64,000 bases of DNA from Vibrio sp. Y2-5 (GCF_014596725.1 NZ_JACVEG010000001.1:434001-498000), one strand, 5' to 3'. Counted from the stretch's first letter, positions 28,229-38,053 are shown. Made by a program: numbers and translations. Notes: generated by a model not told the origin, from the sequence alone.

Positions 28229-29509
28229 ATGCTGGGACAAGGAATGTTTTTAGAGCGTCATCAGAGTAATTTTATCTATAAGTCGATAGCTATCATTGGT
28301 GTTATTTGGCTCCTGTGTGTGCTGGCGATTTTTGCTCAATATAGACAAACAGCAAAAATGAGCGACGATGTTGTTGAATTAGGTAACAACATAATGTCGT
28401 TTCATAACTCCCTTCACTTTAGATCTCCGTATCGTGTTATTCACACAAATGATATGTCTCTGAATATTCAATTAATCTATTCATTGCGAGTGCAGTTAGA
28501 AGCCGATTATGAACGCTCATTTTTTCAGCCAGATGTAACGCACTTACTCTATGTTATTGATAAATTTATAGAAAAAAGCCAGTTATTCTTAAGTTCGGAC
28601 TTAGACATCCTCAATATGGTTGAACAACTGAAATTGTTACGTTCAGAGTATCAACATCAACCTGAAATTAGACATTTTTATGTAGATATAGGAGCGTATC
28701 TTTTCGAAGCTCTATTTACAGAAGGAGAGCAAAGCGCTGAAATCTATAGGTCTTTGGATCAAATAATGGTTGCATCACAGGCGATGTCGCCTGACGACAG
28801 GCAGCATCTACAGCTTACCTTGGCAAAGGTTTCCAAATTATTAAGTCATTACGCGGAAAGCGGGAACTTAGTTAACAGACTACTCCAGCATGAGGTTTAT
28901 CAAGAGTTATATACTCTCGAGCACGAATATTTTAAGTTGTTTGGTTTTATAAATACTCTCTTGATGCTTTTAGGTGTTTTGCTTATTGCGAGTCTTATTA
29001 TCGTTGTGCTGTTTAATCAAAGGCTATCCAGAAAAGCATTTGAATTGCTCGATAGCGACCCAGTCCAAGAGCAAGTGGCAGAAAAAAACAGCGCTCAGAC
29101 CAAACAAAACAAAGAGAAAGAGAGTTTGGAGAGTGTTCAACAAGTTCCTTCTGTGAGTACATCCTTTGAATCCAAGATAGACATTCCGCAAATGCTAAGT
29201 TCACTTAATGATGATAAAGAATCGGTAAAAATGCTGTTGCGTGTATTTATCGAAGATCATTATGAAGATAGTGAAAAACTCCAACAGCAAATATCTTCTG
29301 ATTTAGGAGCTGCAGTCAGAACAGTACACAGTTTAAAAAGTGTTGCAGGTACGATTGGTGCGACTGAGCTCAGGATGATTGCAATGGAAATTGAAGCCAA
29401 ATTAAAACGAGAAGAAATGCCTTCGGAAAAAGAAATTCAGGAACTGGCTAATTGTCTAAATGAAAGCGTCAAAAGTGCCCAGTTTTGGCTAGAGCAAGCT
29501 TCGTTTTAG
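28229..29509 (+). CDS. Membrane-bound orphan HPt-domain protein
   Basis: The 426-residue protein has a membrane helix (about 16-37), a periplasmic region of about 200 residues with helical character, a second membrane helix (about 243-266), a charged linker and a C-terminal HPt domain (about 312-425). The phospho-accepting His is H367 in VHSLKSVAGTIGA. This is the topology of a sensor kinase without the dimerisation, ATPase and receiver parts. An internal ATG at 28244 (MFLERHQ) has AAGGA only one base away; neither start has an ideal ribosome site. No kinase or regulator is adjacent. Hpt assignment is firm; the role is unknown. Confidence 0.85.
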   Translation: MLGQGMFLERHQSNFIYKSIAIIGVIWLLCVLAIFAQYRQTAKMSDDVVELGNNIMSFHNSLHFRSPYRVIHTNDMSLNIQLIYSLRVQLEADYERSFFQPDVTHLLYVIDKFIEKSQLFLSSDLDILNMVEQLKLLRSEYQHQPEIRHFYVDIGAYLFEALFTEGEQSAEIYRSLDQIMVASQAMSPDDRQHLQLTLAKVSKLLSHYAESGNLVNRLLQHEVYQELYTLEHEYFKLFGFINTLLMLLGVLLIASLIIVVLFNQRLSRKAFELLDSDPVQEQVAEKNSAQTKQNKEKESLESVQQVPSVSTSFESKIDIPQMLSSLNDDKESVKMLLRVFIEDHYEDSEKLQQQISSDLGAAVRTVHSLKSVAGTIGATELRMIAMEIEAKLKREEMPSEKEIQELANCLNESVKSAQFWLEQASF

Positions 29510-30059
29510 TGGTTCGTTCATGCTGGAAGTTATCGTCTAGCTCGCTGATTCCTATTTGACATGTTCTGTGCTGTTTTTTTGATGGAATTGGCGAGTAGTG
29601 TTAGGAATTTCTGTTTCTAATTGAAATATTTAGTTCTAATCCTATTAATTCTTGATTACGTGGTCGCATACTGTGCCGTTTGAAATCGGGTTTATCAGTT
29701 AGTGATATTGTTTTTACTGTATCTATTTGTTTTTTAAATACATATTGGTGGGTGTTATTTTCTTTTGTAAGAGGTTGTACAAAATTAGAATGATGAAATT
29801 TTGTTCTGATTCAAAGTTTTGTCGTCAAAATTCGCCGAGATAAAGAATATTTTGTTACTAATATGCCTTTTAAAGCCACATCATTATGTTAAGTTAATAT
29901 ACTTATAAGATTTGACGATGGAAGGGAGCGGGTTGCGTCGTATTCCTTTCTATGAAAGCAACAATATAATCATTTTTATAAGAAACGCTTGAGATTTTAG
30001 TCTGAACCACTTATAGATGGTGAATTGTTTTTATCAAGAACACACGGAGAATTAGTGCG
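29510..30059. other. AT-rich intergenic region upstream of asd, 550 bp
   Basis: No ORF with a usable start, RNA gene or repeat is evident. An imperfect palindrome (CAAAAT..ATTTTG) lies near 29779-29802. It should hold the asd promoter; I could not find conserved lysine-riboswitch segments. Confidence 0.55.
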
Positions 30060-31172
30060 ATGAGAGTAGGTTTAGTGGGTTGGCGTGGCATGGTTGGTTC
30101 GGTACTCATGCAACGTATGGTTGAAGAAGGTGATTTTAATCTAATTGAACCCGTATTCTACAGTACCTCACAAATTGGTATCCCTGCGCCAAATTTAGGC
30201 AAAGATGCAGGAATGCTTCAGGATGCTTTCGATATTGAGAGCCTTAAACAGCTTGACGCTATTATTACTTGTCAAGGTGGTGGCTATACCGAAAAGGTAT
30301 ACCCAGCATTACGTCAAGCAGGTTGGAAAGGTTACTGGATTGATGCTGCATCGACTCTACGTATGGCTTCTGACTCTATCATCACGCTAGATCCTGTGAA
30401 CTTGAAGCAAATTCAACAAGGCATCCACACTGGAACTAACACGTTTGTAGGCGGTAACTGTACTGTTAGTTTGATGCTAATGGGACTTGGTGGCCTATTT
30501 GAAAAAGGCTTGGTCGAGTGGACCAGTGCAATGACTTACCAAGCTGCATCAGGTGCTGGTGCACAGAATATGCGTGAACTTATTTCTCAAATGGGTGTGA
30601 TTAATGATTCAGTGAGTTCTGAACTTGCGAATCCATCTAGCTCTATTCTTGATATCGATAAGAAAGTTGCGGAAACCATGCGTTCTTCATCTTTCCCTAC
30701 TGACCAGTTTGGTGTTCCACTTGCTGGTTCTTTGATCCCTTGGATTGATGTGAAACGTGACAATGGTCAAAGCAAAGAAGAGTGGAAAGCTGGTGTTGAA
30801 GCGAACAAAATTCTTGGCACTCAAGACTCTCCAGTGTTGATCGACGGCACTTGTGTTCGTATTGGTGCGATGCGTTGCCACTCTCAGGCACTCACTATCA
30901 AGTTAAAACAAAATGTTCCAATGGATGAAATCGAAGAGATCATCGCTTCACACAACGAGTGGGTAAAAGTCATTCCAAACGAACGCGATATTACTTCTCA
31001 AGAGCTTTCTCCAGCTAAAGTGACGGGCACTATGTCTGTTCCTGTCGGTCGTCTGCGTAAGATGGCGATGGGCGATGACTTCCTCAATGCATTCACAGTT
31101 GGTGACCAACTACTTTGGGGTGCTGCAGAGCCGCTACGTCGTACACTCCGTATTATTCTTTCTGAAAAATAA
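30060..31172 (+). CDS. asd: Aspartate-semialdehyde dehydrogenase
   Basis: Asd reduces aspartyl phosphate to the semialdehyde, the branch point to lysine, diaminopimelate, threonine and methionine. The 370-residue protein has the NADP loop [25 protein letters not shown], the catalytic Cys in GGNCTVSLM, and the His in [11 protein letters not shown]. It is the longer gamma-proteobacterial type. ATG follows GGAGAATTAGTGCG. It stands alone and is followed by a terminator. Confidence 0.97.
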   Translation: MRVGLVGWRGMVGSVLMQRMVEEGDFNLIEPVFYSTSQIGIPAPNLGKDAGMLQDAFDIESLKQLDAIITCQGGGYTEKVYPALRQAGWKGYWIDAASTLRMASDSIITLDPVNLKQIQQGIHTGTNTFVGGNCTVSLMLMGLGGLFEKGLVEWTSAMTYQAASGAGAQNMRELISQMGVINDSVSSELANPSSSILDIDKKVAETMRSSSFPTDQFGVPLAGSLIPWIDVKRDNGQSKEEWKAGVEANKILGTQDSPVLIDGTCVRIGAMRCHSQALTIKLKQNVPMDEIEEIIASHNEWVKVIPNERDITSQELSPAKVTGTMSVPVGRLRKMAMGDDFLNAFTVGDQLLWGAAEPLRRTLRIILSEK

Positions 31173-31188
31173 TACAGTGTGAAATATC

Positions 31189-31213
31189 AAAAGCGCCTTA
31201 GGGCGCTTTTTTT
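31189..31213 (+). terminator. Intrinsic terminator of asd
   Basis: AAAAGCGCC and GGCGCTTTTTTT flank a 4-base loop. Confidence 0.92.
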
Positions 31214-31423
31214 GTGTTTGTAATTCGGCTTAGTGGAGTCTGATCAAAAAGTACCACTAATTTCACTGGAGAATACGCACGCAGTGAGGGATTTATCCTA
31301 CATCGCAAAAGGCATGCACCTATTTTTATTGTGTCTATGATTGCTAGCATTAACAGCCATAAATAGAAACGTTAAATAATACAAAAAGATTATTTTGCTG
31401 AATGTTTTCTATGTACTTGCTGA

Positions 31424-32986
31424 ATGATTTTGAAGCGTGTTTTGTTGATGGCTGCAGATAGGTTTATGTCACTTATACTTAGCGTAAAAAAGTTCTTCAT
31501 CGTAGTGTTTGCTACTCTTTTTGTATCTTTCAAAGCTTATGCTCTTGATGGAATTAAAGCATTTGAAGAGCACAAAATGGTGATGTTGCTTATACATCCC
31601 AAGACAGGGAGTATTGTGAAAGCTAATCCCTCAGCAGCAGAGTTTTATGGCTACTCAAAACTTGAGTTAGAATCTATGAAGATTCAAGAAATTAACACTC
31701 TGAGCCCTGAAGCAACTCACGCGGAAATGCAGTTGGCTCGAAAAGAGAAAAGAAACTACTTTATTTTTAAGCACCGCTTAAAAAATGGAAGCTTAAAAAC
31801 GGTAGAAGTTTCGTCTATTCCTACAACCTACCGAGGTCATAACGTCCTTTTCTCAATCGTTCGAGATATTTCTGAATATCGCGCAGCTCAAGAAGGGCTT
31901 TGGCATTTCCAACACCGGCTCGACGATATGGTCAAAGAGCAATCTGCTCAACTGACATCTACCCATCAGCAGCAATTAATTATCTTTACAGTGTTATCGA
32001 TGTTTTTAGTTCTTGCACTCGCTGCATTAAGTCGGGTACTGATAAAGCAGAGAAACACAAAAGCCCAGCTCGAAGACGAGAAGAAACGCCTCTCAGATGT
32101 TATTTGGGCTGCGAACATCGGCACTTGGGAATGGGATATTCAAAGTGACCAGTTAACCTTAAATGATTACGCTTATGATATGGTGGGTTATCAACGTTGG
32201 GCGGATTTTCCAATTAAACGCGCAGGTTTAAAGCCGCTTTGTCATTCTGATGACTGGGATAATGCACAAGAAAATATGCGGGCGAAATTGGCTGGTGAAG
32301 TGAAGTTTTTTCAGACCGAGGTTAGGGTAAGGCACAGGCAAGGTCACTGGGTTTGGATTCTGGTGAGGGGTCGAGTCATCAAGAGGACATATAGCAGTCA
32401 AACACCACTTACCGTTGCGGGCACCTATCAAGATATTACTTTGCAAAAAGAGCTCAACACCCAGCTATACCAATACGCAAATACAGACCAATTGGCTGAG
32501 ATCCCCAACCGACGCTCGTTCCACAATCAACTCGATATGATGGAAGATAGTGAGCATCAATATAGTCTGTTTTACATGGATTTAAATAAATTTAAGTACG
32601 TCAATGATAAGTATGGGCACGCTGCTGGAGATCAGGTCATTAAGAATGTTGGTCAGAGGTTAAAAAATGTTCTTCGTGGCTCGGATAATGTTTACCGTCT
32701 CGGTGGTGATGAATTTGCAGTTATCATCAAAGGTCTGAAAAGTATCGCAGATGCTTCTGTTATCGCGAATAAATTTGTGAATGTTTTGTGCGAGCCACAC
32801 ATTCTAGAAGAGGCGTGGAATGCTAGTGTCGTCGTCCCACCAAGCATAGGTGTTGCATTCTATTCAGCCAATGGGCTTAGTTCTGAGGCTTTGATTCAGC
32901 GCGCTGATCAAATGATGTATTTAGCTAAGCATAATTATCCTGAAGGGGGGTATGAAATCTATCAAGAAAAATCAGCTGCCGCATAA
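31424..32986 (+). CDS. PAS-domain membrane diguanylate cyclase
   Basis: The protein appears to make cyclic di-GMP. From ATG 31424 it has a signal-like hydrophobic segment (about 15-39, ending FKAYA), a PAS domain (about 50-165, with GSIVKANPSAAEFYGYS), a short coiled coil, a membrane helix (about 183-207), a second PAS domain (about 225-345, with NIGTWEWDIQSDQLTLND) and a GGDEF domain (about 360-515). The active site is intact (GGDEF at 427-431) and the inhibitory RxxD site (RGSD) lies five residues upstream, so product inhibition is expected. The first PAS would face the periplasm. The start is unsure: ATGs at 31448 and 31466 are alternatives. Confidence 0.88.
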   Translation: MILKRVLLMAADRFMSLILSVKKFFIVVFATLFVSFKAYALDGIKAFEEHKMVMLLIHPKTGSIVKANPSAAEFYGYSKLELESMKIQEINTLSPEATHAEMQLARKEKRNYFIFKHRLKNGSLKTVEVSSIPTTYRGHNVLFSIVRDISEYRAAQEGLWHFQHRLDDMVKEQSAQLTSTHQQQLIIFTVLSMFLVLALAALSRVLIKQRNTKAQLEDEKKRLSDVIWAANIGTWEWDIQSDQLTLNDYAYDMVGYQRWADFPIKRAGLKPLCHSDDWDNAQENMRAKLAGEVKFFQTEVRVRHRQGHWVWILVRGRVIKRTYSSQTPLTVAGTYQDITLQKELNTQLYQYANTDQLAEIPNRRSFHNQLDMMEDSEHQYSLFYMDLNKFKYVNDKYGHAAGDQVIKNVGQRLKNVLRGSDNVYRLGGDEFAVIIKGLKSIADASVIANKFVNVLCEPHILEEAWNASVVVPPSIGVAFYSANGLSSEALIQRADQMMYLAKHNYPEGGYEIYQEKSAAA

Positions 32987-33095
32987 ACGGTTTTGCTGAT
33001 TACCACCACTGGTGAACAATACTCAAAGTAAACCATAAACAATCTATAGAGCATACCGCATAGGAAATGACGGATGCTTACAAGCTCTATAATCA

Positions 33096-33953
33096 CTAAG
33101 TTTTAGTTGTATTAACGGGTACTACTCGTTTATCTGGGTCGGCCAGCTCACTTCCACAATGCTTACAGAATAGGGCATCTGACTCATGTCCCGACAATGA
33201 ACAGTTAGGACATTTCACTAATGCTCGGTGAGCATTCATCTCTTGATGTAGTTCCGCGGTAATAATACCTGTCGGCACGGCAAGTATTGAATAACCCAAT
33301 AACATAGTGAGCGCCGCCAATCCTTTACCCAGCGTTGTCTGCGGTACAACGTCGCCATAACCTACGGTTGTGATGGTCACTATTGCCCAATAGATACTTT
33401 GCGGAATGCTGGTAAAGCCGTGTTCAGGCCCTTCAATGATGTAAATAAATGACCCCAAAATAGTGACCAGAATTGCAACCGTACTGAAAAAAATAATGAT
33501 TTTCCTTCTGGCACCCAGCAATGACCTTAACAGTATATTGGAATCTTGAAGGTAACGAACCAGTTTAAGGATACGGAATATACGCATGACTCGCAGGGCT
33601 CGTACAACACCGACTAATGATGCGGAAGGAAACAAGATAACGAGATATGTCGGCAATATCGCAACAAGATCGATGACACCGTAGAAACTTTTTGCGTAAG
33701 CGGTGGGTTTGGGTGAGCAATAAAGTCGAGTTAAATATTCAATGGTGAATAGAGCTGTAAAACCGTATTCAATCAACTTGAACTCCTCACGCCATTTCGC
33801 ATCAAGGCTTGGAATGGAGCTTAGAACCAGTACGATCAAAGAGGTGAAAATAGCGATGATAAGTGCAATGTCGAAAATTTTTCCCGCTTTGGTGTGGGTA
33901 CCAAAGATGATGACATAGAGCTGATGTTTTAAATTTTCATTTGAGAAAGACAT
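33096..33953 (-). CDS. Voltage-gated-type potassium channel with C-terminal zinc ribbon
   Basis: The 285-residue protein has six membrane segments of the Ion_trans family. S4 carries regularly spaced Arg (VVRALRVMRIFRILKLVRYL), and the pore has the K+ filter TVGYGD. After S6 a short cytoplasmic tail holds two CxxC pairs (CPNC and CKHC) about 20 residues apart, which look like a zinc ribbon. It is a Kv-like tetrameric channel; gating and role in the cell are not known. It lies 52 bp downstream of marC on the same strand, behind a hairpin that touches its start codon. Confidence 0.9.
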   Translation of the reverse strand: MSFSNENLKHQLYVIIFGTHTKAGKIFDIALIIAIFTSLIVLVLSSIPSLDAKWREEFKLIEYGFTALFTIEYLTRLYCSPKPTAYAKSFYGVIDLVAILPTYLVILFPSASLVGVVRALRVMRIFRILKLVRYLQDSNILLRSLLGARRKIIIFFSTVAILVTILGSFIYIIEGPEHGFTSIPQSIYWAIVTITTVGYGDVVPQTTLGKGLAALTMLLGYSILAVPTGIITAELHQEMNAHRALVKCPNCSLSGHESDALFCKHCGSELADPDKRVVPVNTTKT

Positions 33954-33987
33954 GATAGAGCGACCTAACGTTTTTTATCGCTCTATC
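33954..33987 (-). promoter_or_regulatory. Hairpin abutting the K+ channel start codon
   Basis: On the minus strand GATAGAGCGA pairs with TCGCTCTATC around a 14-base loop, and ATG follows immediately. The only Shine-Dalgarno-like bases (TTAGG) are in the loop. No T tract follows, so it is not an intrinsic terminator. Confidence 0.6.
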
Positions 33988-34005
33988 ATAGCCTTAGGGC
34001 AGCGT

Positions 34006-34641
34006 TTAAGCCAATCCTGGGAACAGGCTACGTAAGCCATTAGTGATAAATTCGATGCCTAACGCACCAAGTATCAAGCCCATGATACGGGTGATCACGT
34101 TGATACCGGTCTGGCCTAGCAGTTTCACAATATAAGGTGCTGAGCGGAACAGTAACCATGAGCACAATGCGAAGAAAGCGATAGTGACAACAATACCTGT
34201 GGTATCCATTAACCCAGGGTAACGAGAGCCATATACGATAGTTGAACTGATGGCACCTGGACCGGCCATGAGAGGCATTGCCAGCGGAACCACGCCAATT
34301 TGTTCGCGGCTGATGTATTCCGATTTCTCTTGTTTGTTTTGCTTATCTTCACCCAACTTACCACTCATCATTGAAAAGGCGATGCTCATAAGCAGTAAAC
34401 CACCGGCTACGCGGAATGAGTCGAGAGAAATGCTGAACATGTCTAGCAACATTTGACCGCCCAGAAGCGCCGTGATCAGAATGACAGCTACAGCAATATT
34501 TGCAGTGGCCGCGGTTTTGTTCTTTTCCTCTGGAGTCATATGCCCAGTGAGGGAAACGAAAACTGGCATAATCCCAACAGGGTTAACTGCAGCGACTAAA
34601 CCCAGAAAGAACTGGAGAAAAATAGCAATTTCGAACGACAT
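34006..34641 (-). CDS. ychE: MarC family (YchE/NAAT) membrane protein
   Basis: This 211-residue inner-membrane protein has six hydrophobic helices and the MarC family segments FLGLVAAVNPVGIMPVF, PLAMPLMAGPGAISSTIVYG and TRIMGLILGALGIEFI. Members have been proposed to carry neutral amino acids, but no transport function is established. It lies divergent from adhE, as ychE does beside adhE in E. coli, which supports the symbol. Confidence 0.87.
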   Translation of the reverse strand: MSFEIAIFLQFFLGLVAAVNPVGIMPVFVSLTGHMTPEEKNKTAATANIAVAVILITALLGGQMLLDMFSISLDSFRVAGGLLLMSIAFSMMSGKLGEDKQNKQEKSEYISREQIGVVPLAMPLMAGPGAISSTIVYGSRYPGLMDTTGIVVTIAFFALCSWLLFRSAPYIVKLLGQTGINVITRIMGLILGALGIEFITNGLRSLFPGLA

Positions 34642-35273
34642 GTCGGGTTCTCTTATTTTTCATAGGATTGAAATTAATTGCGCGTAATCTAAGTCAAACA
34701 TAGCAAAATCACGAATGAAAAAATTTGCTGTTTTATGCAGCTTATACGTGAGAAAAACTAATTATGGTCGATAATTGATAATTAGTTGTTTCAGTTGTGT
34801 GTGTTTTAATTTGTTGTTTGATGGTGTTTTTTAACATATGTCCTATTTTGATAAAAAAAATCACATCTACTGGTGAGTCAAAGTGAAATGGATATACTAT
34901 GAGTAGCACATAAAAGCTTGTCTACATGTAGTAATGTTGTACAAAAATGAAACTTTTTTACACGATGTTGTATTTTTTTTAGATTTTTGGTTCGAATGCG
35001 GTATTTTTAATCAGTTTATTTTATTAGGTATTTTTCAATAAATACAATTGGTTAGGTGGTATCTCTGGGGCTTTCTACCCATAAAGGGATAATTAGTTTT
35101 TCATAACTGATCTGAGTCAATTTTTTTCACGTAGTGAAATATTATACTCAGCCATGAAAGCAATTTACTAAGTTCGTTGTTATTAAGTCTCTGAAGTTTT
35201 AATAAAAATGCACATACAACATGCTTAATAAAGAGTTTTTAATTTTTAATTTTTTTATTTTAGGAGATCCATT
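34642..35273. other. Divergent regulatory region ychE-adhE, 632 bp, AT-rich
   Basis: No ORF with a good start. It contains the candidate FNR site and promoter described separately, several A/T tracts, and TTGTACA/TGTTGTA repeats near 34942-34970 of unknown meaning. The adhE ribosome site is TTTTAGGAG. Confidence 0.6.
35107..35148 (+). promoter_or_regulatory. Candidate FNR site and -10 element of adhE
   Basis: CTGATCTGAGTCAA (35107-35120) matches the FNR consensus TTGATNNNNATCAA at 8 of 10 fixed bases. TATACT (35143-35148) is a good -10 element. With a start near 35155 the site is centred at about -41.5, the class II activation position. FNR control of adhE suits its fermentative role. Confidence 0.55.
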
Positions 35274-37970
35274 ATGCCTGTAACTAATCTGGCTGAACTA
35301 GATGCTCTAGTAGCTCGCGTTAAAGCGGCTCAAGCTGAGTTTGCTACTTACTCTCAAGAGCAAGTAGACAAAATCTTCCGTGCAGCATCTCTTGCAGCTA
35401 ACCAAGCTCGTATCCCTCTAGCGCAACAAGCGGTAGCGGAATCTGGCATGGGTATCGTTGAAGATAAAGTAATCAAAAACCACTTCGCTTCTGAATACAT
35501 CTACAACAAATACAAAGATGAAAAAACTTGTGGTGTGCTAGAAGAAGACGACAGCATGGGCACAATGACTATCGCAGAGCCTGTGGGCATCATCTGTGGT
35601 ATCGTTCCAACGACTAACCCAACATCTACTGCAATCTTCAAATCTTTGATTTCTTTGAAGACTCGTAACGGTATTATTTTCTCACCACACCCACGTGCTA
35701 AAAATTCTACAAACGATGCAGCTAAACTGGTTCTAGACGCAGCAGTAGCAGCAGGCGCGCCAAAAGACATCATCGGTTGGATCGACCAACCATCTGTAGA
35801 GCTATCTAACGCTCTTATGAAACACGAAGGTATCGCACTTATCCTTGCTACTGGTGGTCCAGGCATGGTTAAAGCAGCTTACTCTTCTGGTAAACCAGCT
35901 ATCGGTGTTGGTGCGGGTAACGTTCCAGTTGTTATCGATGAAACAGCAGACATCAAACGTGCAGTAGCTTCTGTTCTTATGTCAAAAACTTTCGATAACG
36001 GCGTAGTGTGTGCTTCTGAGCAGGCTGTAATCGTTCATAAAGACGTATACGAAGAAGTTAAAGAGCGTTTTGCTTCTCACAAAGCTCACGTACTAAGCAA
36101 AGCAGATGCTGACAAAGTACGTAAAACAATCCTTATCGACGGTGCGCTTAACGCGAAAATCGTTGGTCAACCTGCTGCAGCAATCGCAGAAATGGCAGGT
36201 GTTAAAGTTCCTGCAGATACTAAAGTACTTATCGGTGAAGGTCTTGGTAAAGTTGCTTACGAAGACGAGTTTGCGCACGAAAAACTATCACCATGTCTAG
36301 GTATGTTTAAAGCTGACAGCTTCGAAGACGCTGTTGAGCAAGCGGTAACAATGGTTGAGATCGGTGGTATCGGTCACACATCTGGTCTATACACAAACCA
36401 AGACGTTAACGCTGATCGTATTCGTTACTTCGGTGACAAGATGAAGACTGCTCGTATTCTTGTAAACATCCCTACTACTCACGGTGGTATCGGTGACCTT
36501 TACAACTTCAACGTAGCTCCATCTTTAACGTTAGGTTGTGGTTCATGGGGTGGTAACTCTATCTCTGAGAACGTTGGTCCTAAACACCTAATCAACAAGA
36601 AAATTGTTGCTAAGCGAGCTGAAAACATGTTGTGGCACAAACTACCTAAGTCAATCTACTTCCGTCGTGGTAGCCTTCCAATCGCTCTTAGCGACCTAGA
36701 AGGTAAAAAACGCGCATTCCTTGTAACTGACCGTTTCCTATTCAACAACGGTTACGCTGACGAAATCGTACAGCTACTAAAAGCTCAAGGCATGGAAGTT
36801 CAAACTTTCTTTGATGTAGAAGCGGATCCAACGCTATCTGTAGTAGAGAAAGGTGCGGCTCAAATGGCTAGCTACCAACCAGACGTTATCCTAGCTCTAG
36901 GTGGTGGTTCACCAATGGATGCTGCGAAGATCATGTGGGTAATGTACGAGCACCCAGAAACTCACTTCGAAGAACTAGCAATGCGCTTTATGGATATCCG
37001 TAAACGTATCTACAAGTTCCCTAAAATGGGTCAAAAAGCTGAGCTTGTATGTATCACTACAACTTCAGGTACTGGTTCAGAAGTTACACCTTTCGCGGTT
37101 GTTACTGACGACAAAACTGGTGCTAAATACCCACTAGCTGACTACGAGCTAACTCCTAACATGGCTATCGTTGATGCGAACCTTGTTATGAACATGCCTA
37201 AGTCTCTAACAGCGTTTGGTGGTTACGATGCAGTGACTCACGCTCTTGAAGCATACGTATCTGTTCTTGCGAACGAATACTCTGACGGTCAAGCTCTACA
37301 AGCACTTAAGATGCTTAAAGAGTACCTACCTTCAAGCTACGCGAATGGCGCTAACGACCCAATCGCTCGTGAGAAAGTACACAACGCAGCAACTATCGCT
37401 GGTGTAGCGTTTGCAAACGCATTCTTGGGTGTTTGTCACTCAATGGCTCACAAGATTGGTGCTGAGTTCCACATTCCTCACGGTCTTGCTAACGCATTGC
37501 TTATCTCTAACGTTGTACGTTACAACGCGAACGATAACCCAACTAAACAAACAGCGTTCTCTCAATACGACCGTCCACAAGCACGTCGTCGTTACGCAGA
37601 AGTTGCTGAGCACTTAGGTCTGGCTCAACCAGGCGACCGTACAGCACAGAAAATTGAACGTCTGCTAACATGGTTGGAAGAGCTTAAGAAAGATCTTGAT
37701 ATTCCACTATCAATTCAAGCAGCAGGTGTAAACGAAGCAGACTTCCTAGCTAAAGTTGATGAACTAGCGGTTGACGCGTTTGATGACCAATGTACTGGTG
37801 CAAACCCACGTTACCCTCTAATCACTGAGCTACAAGATGTTCTAAAAGCTTCTTACTACGGTAAAGCTTTCGTTGAAGGTGAAACTTTCGAAGGTACTAC
37901 TGTAATCAAGAAGAAAGCTGACCAAGTAGCTCCAGCAGCTGCTAAAGCAGATAAAAAAGTAAAAGCTTAA
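35274..37970 (+). CDS. adhE: Bifunctional acetaldehyde-CoA/alcohol dehydrogenase AdhE
   Basis: AdhE reduces acetyl-CoA to acetaldehyde and then to ethanol during fermentation and forms spirosomes. The 898-residue protein has an N-terminal CoA-dependent aldehyde dehydrogenase (about 1-440; catalytic Cys in NGVVCASEQ) and a C-terminal iron alcohol dehydrogenase (about 450-870; LALGGGSPMDAAK, TTSGTGSEVTPFAV, and Fe ligands in GVCHSMAHKIGAEFHIPHG). A Lys/Ala-rich tail ends it. Codon use is strongly biased, as expected for a highly expressed gene. AGGAG precedes the ATG. Confidence 0.98.
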   Translation: MPVTNLAELDALVARVKAAQAEFATYSQEQVDKIFRAASLAANQARIPLAQQAVAESGMGIVEDKVIKNHFASEYIYNKYKDEKTCGVLEEDDSMGTMTIAEPVGIICGIVPTTNPTSTAIFKSLISLKTRNGIIFSPHPRAKNSTNDAAKLVLDAAVAAGAPKDIIGWIDQPSVELSNALMKHEGIALILATGGPGMVKAAYSSGKPAIGVGAGNVPVVIDETADIKRAVASVLMSKTFDNGVVCASEQAVIVHKDVYEEVKERFASHKAHVLSKADADKVRKTILIDGALNAKIVGQPAAAIAEMAGVKVPADTKVLIGEGLGKVAYEDEFAHEKLSPCLGMFKADSFEDAVEQAVTMVEIGGIGHTSGLYTNQDVNADRIRYFGDKMKTARILVNIPTTHGGIGDLYNFNVAPSLTLGCGSWGGNSISENVGPKHLINKKIVAKRAENMLWHKLPKSIYFRRGSLPIALSDLEGKKRAFLVTDRFLFNNGYADEIVQLLKAQGMEVQTFFDVEADPTLSVVEKGAAQMASYQPDVILALGGGSPMDAAKIMWVMYEHPETHFEELAMRFMDIRKRIYKFPKMGQKAELVCITTTSGTGSEVTPFAVVTDDKTGAKYPLADYELTPNMAIVDANLVMNMPKSLTAFGGYDAVTHALEAYVSVLANEYSDGQALQALKMLKEYLPSSYANGANDPIAREKVHNAATIAGVAFANAFLGVCHSMAHKIGAEFHIPHGLANALLISNVVRYNANDNPTKQTAFSQYDRPQARRRYAEVAEHLGLAQPGDRTAQKIERLLTWLEELKKDLDIPLSIQAAGVNEADFLAKVDELAVDAFDDQCTGANPRYPLITELQDVLKASYYGKAFVEGETFEGTTVIKKKADQVAPAAAKADKKVKA

Positions 37971-38024
37971 TTTGAGATAGGTTTTCGCTAGCACGATAAC
38001 CAAATCAAGAAAGCAAAAGCCCCA

Positions 38025-38053
38025 CCTCGGTGGGGCTTTTTTATTTTGATAAA
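38025..38053 (+). terminator. Intrinsic terminator of adhE
   Basis: AAAAGCCCCACC and GGTGGGGCTTTT form a 12-bp stem with a 2-base loop region, followed by more T. Confidence 0.92.

Noticed and set aside
29510..30059. Possible lysine riboswitch before asd
   Set aside because: I looked for the conserved riboswitch segments and did not find them; a covariance search would settle it.
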